Assembly (NCBI GenBank): GCA_016742295.1
Contig: JACVCA010000097.1
Location: 1-5,697 of the forward strand
From: Alphaproteobacteria bacterium
GTDB lineage: Bacteria > Pseudomonadota > Alphaproteobacteria > JAGOMX01
Length of the DNA stretch: 5,697 nucleotides
Direction of reading: 5' to 3'
A model generated the notes under the pieces. It made no database searches. It had not been told where the DNA came from and saw only the letters and a list, made by a program, of their open reading frames with translations. Of this stretch, positions 1 to 4,898 are shown piece after piece. Position 1 is the stretch's first letter. The number at the start of each line of letters is the position of its first letter. Both the position numbers and the translations under genes were made by a program.

Positions 1-357
1 AGATATATCTGTTCCTATTTTATGTCAACTTGAGACAGGGAAAAGACAACCCTCCTTAAAAACATACTAAAAACTCGCAAAAATTCTTCAGGTGAGTATA
101 GATGATCTTATCCAAGAGTAAGACAATAAAATTTACTTTGCGATCCCCCTCCCCTACTTGCCTTAAAAGGGTATTGTCAAATTAATTAAATTATGCCTAT
201 TAGATTAAAATAGCAGAAAATACAATAGTATTTTTGCCGTTACCTCAATCCTGCACTTAAAAGCTAGTTAACTTGATAATGTCCTCAGCAAGACAAATTT
301 AACTTAGCAAAAAAACGATGGTAAATACTCTACCTTGAAAATGTAAAGATAATGAGT
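1..357. other. Gene-free AT-rich stretch at left edge
   Basis: I see no protein-like reading frame, RNA gene or repeat array here. The stretch lies downstream of the minus-strand cysteine desulfurase. Minus-strand TTGACA hexamers (complement at 23-28 and 175-180) lack a good -10 partner inside the window. A short palindrome AGTTAACT occurs at 266-273 and another at 1-10, but both are within what AT-rich DNA gives by chance. The region may be ordinary intergenic space or decayed coding DNA. Confidence 0.5.
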
Positions 358-369
358 TTACTTAAACTC
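354..369 (-). terminator. Weak inverted repeat over the cysteine desulfurase stop codon
   Basis: GAGTTTA at 354-360 and TAAACTC at 363-369 form a perfect 7-bp inverted repeat around a 2-nt centre, so a realistic hairpin is 6 bp with a 4-nt loop. It overlaps the TAA stop codon at 358-360. On the minus strand it is followed by ATTATCTTT, which is T-rich but not a clean U-run, and the stem is AT-rich. It is at best a weak transcription terminator. Confidence 0.2.
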
Positions 370-1560
370 TTTAATCTCAGGGGGTTGGCAGGAACAACTT
401 CCTCCTTTTAAGCCTTTCTTCCTTAAGCTTTTCACAACTGAAATTATTTCAAAAGCAGCTTTGTCTATATCTTCTTCGCGCGTAAATCGTCCGATACTCA
501 GTCGGATAATAGCAGAGGGATGGTTGTTATCATGGGGAAGTGCTCGAATTACATAGGAGAGGTCGCTCCTATCAGAAGTACACGCTGATCCCCCTGAGAC
601 CGCAATACCTTTAAGGTTTGATAAAAGAGAATGGCTATCAACTCCTTTAAAGCTAAGGCTTAAGCTACCTGGCAATCTTTTGCTAAGGTCACCATTAATA
701 ACTACCTCAGTAAGATTTTTTTGTAAGAGATCTAGCAACTTGTTTCGTAAGTTAAGGAGACGCTGTGATTCGGATGAAAGCTCTTCCTGAGCAATTTTAG
801 AAGCTTTTCCTAAGCCAACACACAAGGGTGTAGGTACGGTACCTGGCCTCAAGCCCTTTTCCTGTCCACCTCCATAGCTGATGGGAATTAGAGGAATGCC
901 TTTCCTAATAAAAAGCGCTCCAACCCCTTTAGGGCCATAAATTTTATGGCCTGAGAGGCTTAAAAGATCAATTTGATCTTTTCTCACATTTAAAGCTATT
1001 TTACCAAAGGCCTGGGCTGCATCTGTATGAAACAGAGCCCCATATTCATGAGAAAGCTTAGCAATCTCTCTGATCGGTTGGAGCACCCCAATTTCATTGT
1101 TAGCCGCCATAACAGAGACGAGGGCAGTTTTAGGAGTGAGAGCTTTCTTTAGGTCCTCGATTTTTATGATCCCATTTTTCTGTACAGAAAGTAGGAGGAT
1201 CTTAAACCCTTCTTTTTCAAGAGCCTTAAGAGGTTCTAAAACAGATTTATGTTCTATAATAACACTAATAATTTCAGATTTACCTTGTTCTTTTAAAGCT
1301 CGACTGGTTCCTAGAATTGCTAAATTGTTGGCCTCTGTTGCTCCAGAAGTGAAGATAATTTCTTGAGGCTCAGCATTTATAACTCTCGCAACTTCATTTC
1401 TTGCTTTCTCAATAGCTTTGTGAGCTCGAATTCCATAAATATGAGTTGTGGAATGGGGATTGCCACACTCTTTGGTAAAATAAGGAAGCATAGGTTCTAA
1501 AACCCTTGGATCCACAGGCGTAGAGGCTTGATAATCTAAATAAATGGGATCGGCATCCAT
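358..1560 (-). CDS. IscS-type cysteine desulfurase (PLP-dependent), 400 aa
   Basis: A class V aminotransferase-fold enzyme expected to remove sulfur from L-cysteine, giving alanine and an enzyme persulfide used for Fe-S cluster and thio-cofactor synthesis in the cytoplasm. Counting from the ATG at 1560, His104 (EHK), Asn155 (NNEIG), Asp180 and Gln183 (HTDAAQ) and the PLP lysine Lys206 (SGHKIYGPKG) fall at the E. coli IscS numbers. The catalytic cysteine is Cys327 (SGGSACTS; Cys328 in E. coli). This co-linearity is the reason for choosing that ATG. The frame stays open upstream to a TTG at 1623, which would add 21 hydrophobic residues. No clear ribosome binding site precedes the ATG. The core resembles the IscS/NifS group I, but the usual IscU-binding tail ending in a WAHH-like sequence is replaced by a Lys/Gly-rich end with CSC (residues 389-391). 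No iscU, iscA or hscBA is adjacent, so its sulfur acceptor is unknown and I withhold the symbol iscS. It may be co-transcribed with the BON gene upstream. Confidence 0.93.
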   Translation of the reverse strand: MDADPIYLDYQASTPVDPRVLEPMLPYFTKECGNPHSTTHIYGIRAHKAIEKARNEVARVINAEPQEIIFTSGATEANNLAILGTSRALKEQGKSEIISVIIEHKSVLEPLKALEKEGFKILLLSVQKNGIIKIEDLKKALTPKTALVSVMAANNEIGVLQPIREIAKLSHEYGALFHTDAAQAFGKIALNVRKDQIDLLSLSGHKIYGPKGVGALFIRKGIPLIPISYGGGQEKGLRPGTVPTPLCVGLGKASKIAQEELSSESQRLLNLRNKLLDLLQKNLTEVVINGDLSKRLPGSLSLSFKGVDSHSLLSNLKGIAVSGGSACTSDRSDLSYVIRALPHDNNHPSAIIRLSIGRFTREEDIDKAAFEIISVVKSLRKKGLKGGSCSCQPPEIKEFK

Positions 1561-1705
1561 CTTTGTAGAAAGAAGCACCGCACCTACAAAAATGTAGACT
1601 TTCAATTTGCTTTTCACAGCCAATTCTTTCTTACCCTAATTTACATTCAGAGTTTGCATCATTTGCTCTAAGTCTTAAGCTTGTTAAGATAATTTTTTTA
1701 CCAAC

Positions 1706-2371
1706 CTATAAGATATAATCTTCTTCAACTGTAATAAAATTTTCTACACTTGTTACGCCTGGAACAAGCCATGCCGCAGTTGCTGCCTCATCATGTTCTA
1801 CCCAGGAAGGAACTGACCCTCGAAGAATAACCTTGCTATCGATTGCTTCAACAGAAATATGAGTGGCATCAATACGTGCATTTCTTTCAAATTCTTTCAC
1901 AATTTTTGATTTCACATCACTGACATTAACTTTAGGCTTAACTTTTATTCTGTTAATTATACTTTTTACCCCCCAAAGATTACGAACTGCAGAGCTCGCT
2001 CTTTCTCTTTGATAATTTAAGGGTACTTCGCCTGTTAACGTTACAATTCCTTCTTCTACGACGACCTGTATATCTTTTTCTGGGACAAATACATGCCATT
2101 CTAATGCATTTCTTACTGCAGCAGCTATATCAGCATCTGTTCTTTCAGCGGTCTTATACAAGCTGACTTCCAATTCTTCAGCCACACCTTTAACGCCACG
2201 AATGTTTTTAACATCCTCTTCTACGATTGATTTTTCCGGATAAGTAAAAACCCTTCCCATTAGCGTCACGATTCCTTCCTTTACTGCAACGGTAACATTA
2301 GAATTATTAATACGAGGATCAAATTCTAGTTTCTCAGTCACATCTTTAAAAATCTCATTATCTGTACGCAT
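1706..2371 (-). CDS. Cytoplasmic protein with three BON domains, 221 aa
   Basis: The whole protein is three tandem BON domains, roughly residues 2-70, 79-146 and 150-217. Each has the family pattern: a helix with a D or E start, a beta strand, a GIVTLxG-type turn (GIVTLMG at 34, GIVTLTG at 108, SKVILRG in the third), then a second helix ending in a GV-containing strand (RGVKGV, WGVKSI, PGVTSV). BON domains are known from OsmY and outer-membrane-associated proteins and are thought to bind phospholipids or other surfaces. Unlike OsmY, this protein has no signal peptide, so a cytoplasmic location is inferred. The start is secure: AAGGAG (complement at 2378-2383) sits 6 nt before the ATG. Soluble multi-BON proteins are often linked to stress or osmotic responses in proteobacteria, but the exact role is unknown. 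The stop is TAG, 145 bp before the preferred cysteine desulfurase start. Confidence 0.9.
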   Translation of the reverse strand: MRTDNEIFKDVTEKLEFDPRINNSNVTVAVKEGIVTLMGRVFTYPEKSIVEEDVKNIRGVKGVAEELEVSLYKTAERTDADIAAAVRNALEWHVFVPEKDIQVVVEEGIVTLTGEVPLNYQRERASSAVRNLWGVKSIINRIKVKPKVNVSDVKSKIVKEFERNARIDATHISVEAIDSKVILRGSVPSWVEHDEAATAAWLVPGVTSVENFITVEEDYIL

Positions 2372-2428
2372 GTCTCTCTCCTTCCTAATTATTGAGTTAA
2401 GATTTCAAGAAAATATGCATAAATAATG

Positions 2429-2456
2429 ATTAAATCTAAAGTTGAATAAATTGCAA
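2429..2456 (-). promoter_or_regulatory. Candidate sigma-70-type promoter for the BON gene
   Basis: Read on the minus strand, TTGCAA (2451-2456, 4 of 6 matches to the -35 consensus) is followed after 16 bp by TTTAAT (2429-2434, 5 of 6 matches to TATAAT). Transcription would begin near 2422, giving a leader of about 50 nt before the ATG at 2371. In DNA this AT-rich, -10-like hexamers are common, so this is only the best placed candidate. Confidence 0.35.
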
Positions 2457-2473
2457 ATTTCTACTTTAATATG

Positions 2474-2485
2474 TATCATATGATA
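2474..2485. promoter_or_regulatory. 12-bp perfect palindrome upstream of the BON promoter
   Basis: TATCATATGATA is identical to its reverse complement. It ends 17 bp upstream of the candidate -35 box of the BON gene, a position where an activator or repressor dimer could bind. No known operator is recognised, and AT-rich palindromes of this size can arise by chance. Confidence 0.2.
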
Positions 2486-2592
2486 TAGTATTTATAATAT
2501 TTAACTCTGAAATTTAAATACTGTGTGCTTATTTCTTGCTCACATAGCCAATAATATTACTTTTATAGTTACTTCTATAGGGCTTTGATGAT

Positions 2593-2682
2593 ATGGCCCT
2601 GCCTTTTGAATGGCTTCAAGATAAACAAAATGAAGTAGAATACTTAAATTCTAAACTTCCTGTGCAAAATCCCTGCCTGTAA
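2593..2682 (+). other. Possible 29-aa reading frame or gene remnant
   Basis: An ATG at 2593 opens a frame ending with TAA at 2680-2682. Its peptide begins MALPFEWLQDKQNEVEYL and looks like a normal soluble protein (Glu, Gln, Lys and Leu mixed, with helical character) rather than noise. In-frame residues GFDD precede the ATG, after a TAG at 2578-2580. A weak AGGG lies about 10 nt upstream of the ATG. It could be a tiny real gene, the remains of a decayed gene, or chance. I do not recognise the peptide. The surrounding 2372-2690 stretch holds no other gene, only the BON promoter elements. Confidence 0.2.
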
Positions 2683-2690
2683 ATATGCTT

Positions 2691-3029
2691 TTAATGTATT
2701 GCAAGTACTCTTGGAAGTTCAGGAGAAGCTACCTCAACTACATCTACAAAGTATTGGCACACTCCTAAAGTAGTCGGCGTATTTCTGGTCTTAGTTATAT
2801 TTACGACTGAAAAAGGTTGAACAGGGGGTGGTGAGGCAAGAGTCCAAGTATCATGCACGCCTGTTTGATATATAGCATTCGCTTCGTTTGTAGTTAAGTC
2901 GAGGCAAATTGTATGATCTAGTACTCCTTGCGCATAGTCTGCAGCTGTAGTAGCGAATGTTGAGGTAGGAGTTAAAAGAGTCAGATAAAATGCAAGAGAA
3001 TATCTTATCTTTAAAGAGTAAAGCATCAT
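2691..3029 (-). CDS. Small secreted protein of unknown function, 112 aa
   Basis: I do not recognise a family. The N-terminus is a good Sec signal peptide: a short region with Lys7 and Arg9, a hydrophobic stretch (SLAFYLTLL, 11-19) and a likely cleavage site after TFA at residue 26. This would leave a mature protein of about 86 residues in the periplasm or outside the cell. The mature part has two cysteines (Cys42, Cys91) that could form one disulfide, a triple-proline segment (68-70) and many Thr, Val and Ala residues. It has no further membrane segment and no lipobox cysteine. Two ATGs are adjacent (3027-3029 and 3024-3026). AAGGA (complement at 3035-3039) sits 5 nt from the first and 8 nt from the second, so either may be used. 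It is monocistronic, with gene-free DNA on both sides. The signal peptide plus ribosome site support a real gene, but function cannot be inferred. Confidence 0.7.
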   Translation of the reverse strand: MMLYSLKIRYSLAFYLTLLTPTSTFATTAADYAQGVLDHTICLDLTTNEANAIYQTGVHDTWTLASPPPVQPFSVVNITKTRNTPTTLGVCQYFVDVVEVASPELPRVLAIH

Positions 3030-3360
3030 TAATATCCTTTCAGTTATAAAAGTTACGAGATTTATTATTGTTGATGATACAATTTTAATTAAGTCCTGTA
3101 TTATTTTCTAATAGGGAAATATGCTTTTATCCTAGCTAATAAATGTAAACAAACTCTTAATTACTCTCCCGAACTTCTCCCTTCCCTTCCTTGAAGGCTT
3201 TTGGGCTGACAGCTGAGGAGAAATTAATAAAAAAGCTTTTGTTTGTGATCTTTCTTGTATAATAAATCCAAATGAGTTTGAAAAAAGTTAAAACGTTCAG
3301 AACACCTGTGTCGAAAAGCGGGAGAAGTCCAAAAATATAAACTTAAAATAAAGAGATTGG
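3030..3360. promoter_or_regulatory. Divergent intergenic region between the secreted protein and ybhB-like genes
   Basis: This 331-bp gap must hold promoters for both flanking genes, since they are transcribed away from each other. Leftward, a TATCAT hexamer (complement at 3074-3079) has only a poor -35 (AATACA, complement at 3097-3102) at 17 bp. Rightward, a perfect TATAAT lies at 3258-3263. AAAAGCTTTT at 3231-3240 is a 10-bp palindrome just upstream of that hexamer. I see no gene or RNA element here. Confidence 0.35.
3258..3263 (+). promoter_or_regulatory. Candidate -10 box for the YbhB-family gene
   Basis: A perfect TATAAT directly preceded by TTG. Seventeen bp upstream the sequence is GCTTTT (3235-3240), which is a poor -35. 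The site would give a leader of roughly 90 nt before the ATG at 3361. Confidence 0.3.
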
Positions 3361-3831
3361 ATGATGATATTTACACTTAAAAGCTCAGATTTTATTCAAA
3401 ATGGTATTATTCCTAAAAGATTCAGCTGTGATGGGGAAGATTTATCCCCTCACTTAGAATGGACAGGCATTCCTCAAAACACAGTGGCCTTTGTCCTCAT
3501 TATGGATGATCCTGATGCTCTTATGGGTACATGGGATCACTGGTTATTATTTAATATTCCTTCAACTATCACTAAGCTAGAGGCTGGCATAAAGCAGCTC
3601 CCTGAAGGAACAAAGGTAGGTAGGAATAGTTGGCAGAGAAACGACTATGGAGGACCATGCCCACCTGACCGTGAACATCGCTATTTCTTTAAACTTTATG
3701 CCCTTGATACCTTACTTGAGCTCCCCTATGGAGCAACCAAAAAAGAAATTGAAGCCGCAATGCAATCCCATATTATCTTTCAAGCAACCCTTATAGGGCG
3801 TTATAATCGACCTCAAAATAGAAAAGCTTAA
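3361..3831 (+). CDS. YbhB/YbcL-family PEBP (Raf kinase inhibitor-like) protein, 156 aa
   Basis: A bacterial member of the phosphatidylethanolamine-binding protein superfamily. The family signatures are visible: FSCDGEDLSPHLEW near residues 22-35, DDPDALMGTWDHWLLFNIP (about 49-67), which forms the anion-binding pocket with its DPD and HW residues, and GPCPPDREHRYFFKLYALD (about 98-116). Length is normal for the family (about 150-180 aa) and the protein is complete. There is no signal peptide, so it is probably cytoplasmic like E. coli YbhB. The biochemical role of bacterial members is poorly defined; the Raf kinase name comes from eukaryotic homologues and should not be taken as function. Two ATGs are adjacent at 3361 and 3364; a weak purine-rich site (AAAGAG, 3350-3355) fits the second slightly better. 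This is the only plus-strand gene and it converges on parB. Confidence 0.93.
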   Translation: MMIFTLKSSDFIQNGIIPKRFSCDGEDLSPHLEWTGIPQNTVAFVLIMDDPDALMGTWDHWLLFNIPSTITKLEAGIKQLPEGTKVGRNSWQRNDYGGPCPPDREHRYFFKLYALDTLLELPYGATKKEIEAAMQSHIIFQATLIGRYNRPQNRKA

Positions 3832-3970
3832 AAAGCGTGGTTTCTTGCTGCTTCTTATATCCCCGATATTGACCGTTTTTCAAAGAAACCCCCCTTCCCT
3901 TACTTCGTTATGCTTTAAACATAGAGATACTTCGCCTAAGAATGGAATAAGGTTATTTTAAAATATAACT
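3832..3970. other. Convergent intergenic segment without a clear terminator
   Basis: The segment between the ybhB-like gene and the repeat array contains GGTTTCTT (3839-3846) and its complement AAGAAACC (3883-3890). The 36-nt loop is too long for a standard rho-independent terminator. No gene is seen. Because transcription converges here a terminator is expected, but none with a GC-rich stem and U-run is evident on either strand. Confidence 0.4.
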
Positions 3971-4042
3971 TTAAGTAACATTTTGATTTTAAGTAACATA
4001 TACTAATTAAATCTCATCTTCAAGTTAAGTGCCTTATTTTTT
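3971..4042. repeat. Four in-phase 18-bp repeats 3' of parB (candidate partition site or iterons)
   Basis: Four consecutive 18-bp units start at 3971, 3989, 4007 and 4025. The first two share TTAAGTAACAT; the third begins TTAAATCTCAT and the fourth TTAAGTGCCTT. Across all four, positions 1-4 (TTAA), 6 (T), 9 (C), 11 (T) and 13 (T) are invariant, and positions 5 and 10 agree in three of four. The last unit runs into the TAA stop codon of parB (complement at 4041-4043). Plasmid iterons and some ParB or ParR centromeres are short direct repeats of this size, and several plasmids have their partition site immediately downstream of parB. AT richness weakens the case, and the function is inference. 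Confidence 0.45.
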
Positions 4043-4853
4043 AGAGGGAATCTATTATTTCCATAAGCTGAATTTTTAGGTTAGCTTTTTGTTGCTCATT
4101 TAGTTTTTCTATAGGTTTTTTTTGAATTTTGAATGAACCGTTGTTAAGTGAAATGCGAAGCACAGAAGTGGTGAGTTTTTCAAAAGTATTTTCATCTATA
4201 TTAGATATTCCTAAAATCTTATGCATTTTTTCAAGTGACTCAGACTTTACAAGACTTCGCAAAATCTGCCTGTTTCTAATATTATCATTTAATAATTTAT
4301 TAATAATAACTTCCGGCAAGGTTGTTAAGGCCATGTTTTCAGAAATTGAGGTATGAGAAATTCCCAACCTTTTCGCTAAAACTCGTTGACTTCCTTCCCC
4401 AATTGTAGGTAAAAGCGACTTATAAGCGTTTCCTAATTCGATTGGATGTAAATCAGCTCTTTGAATATTTTCTACAAGAGCTATTTCTTCAGCTTTCTCA
4501 CGATCCTTGATAATTATACATGGAACTTTTTCTAATCCTGCAACTTTGGCTGCACGGTAACGTCGCTCTCCACTAATAATTTCATAAGTACCATTATTGC
4601 TCGCGCTTGAAATAATAGTTAAAGGTTGTCTGACACCATAATCTTTAATAGTTTGAGCAAGAGAAGTTATTTCCTCATCATCAAAAACAACTCTTACCTG
4701 CTTTGAGTAAGGCACAAGTTTCTCGAGGGAAAAATAATAAAATTCACCCACATCCTGATCCATGCCAATGCTTGAGCGACTTGCATTTACTGAAGAAGGT
4801 TCTGTAAGTTTTTTTAACTCAGAAGAAAGTGGTTTATATTTTACTTTAGCCAT
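4041..4853 (-). CDS. parB: ParB/RepB/Spo0J-family partition protein, 270 aa
   Basis: DNA-binding CTPase-family partner of ParA that loads on a centromere-like site and links it to the segregation ATPase. An N-terminal tail of about 37 residues with Lys and Ser is followed by the ParB N-terminal domain (about 38-131): SLEKLVPYSKQVR, then DDEEITSLAQTIKDYGVRQPL, the CTP-binding motif GERRYRAA (95-102) and ENIQR (128-132) with the following DLHPIE. A helix-turn-helix is visible at about 157-176 (LAKRLGISHTSISENMAL). The C-terminus (about 240-270) is Lys- and Gln-rich and would dimerise. Length is usual for plasmid and chromosomal ParB proteins. The ATG lies 45 bp after the parA stop with no strong ribosome site; a 3-codon ATG-GAT-ATA-TAA mini-frame in the same phase ends directly before it. 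It is read in an operon with parA. No classical parS (TGTTTCACGTGAAACA-like) is visible in the window. Confidence 0.94.
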   Translation of the reverse strand: MAKVKYKPLSSELKKLTEPSSVNASRSSIGMDQDVGEFYYFSLEKLVPYSKQVRVVFDDEEITSLAQTIKDYGVRQPLTIISSASNNGTYEIISGERRYRAAKVAGLEKVPCIIIKDREKAEEIALVENIQRADLHPIELGNAYKSLLPTIGEGSQRVLAKRLGISHTSISENMALTTLPEVIINKLLNDNIRNRQILRSLVKSESLEKMHKILGISNIDENTFEKLTTSVLRISLNNGSFKIQKKPIEKLNEQQKANLKIQLMEIIDSL

Positions 4854-4898
4854 TTATATATCCATTATTTAACTAATCAACTTTGTGAAAAGGATTTC

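Noticed and set aside
1..28. Minus-strand TTGACA near the left edge as a promoter
   Set aside because: The matching -10 would fall at or beyond the window edge and the gene it might serve is not visible.
1097..1366. Plus-strand open frame of 89 codons
   Set aside because: It lies wholly inside the well-supported cysteine desulfurase on the other strand and its peptide resembles no family.
1673..1699. Hairpin TCTTAA/TTAAGA followed by seven T
   Set aside because: The T-run is on the plus-strand side, but no plus-strand gene lies upstream. For minus-strand transcription there is no U-run after the stem, and the stem is AT-rich.
255..3384. Shared CACTTAAAAGCT in the left intergenic region and in the ybhB-like gene
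   Set aside because: One 12-bp match is expected by chance in an AT-rich window of this size, and one copy is coding.
3839..3890. 8-bp inverted repeat as terminator for the convergent genes
   Set aside because: The 36-nt loop and lack of a U-run make it an unlikely rho-independent terminator.
4129..4356. Plus-strand open frame of 75 codons
   Set aside because: It is antisense to the C-terminal half of parB, with a Ser/Phe/Leu-rich peptide typical of shadow frames.
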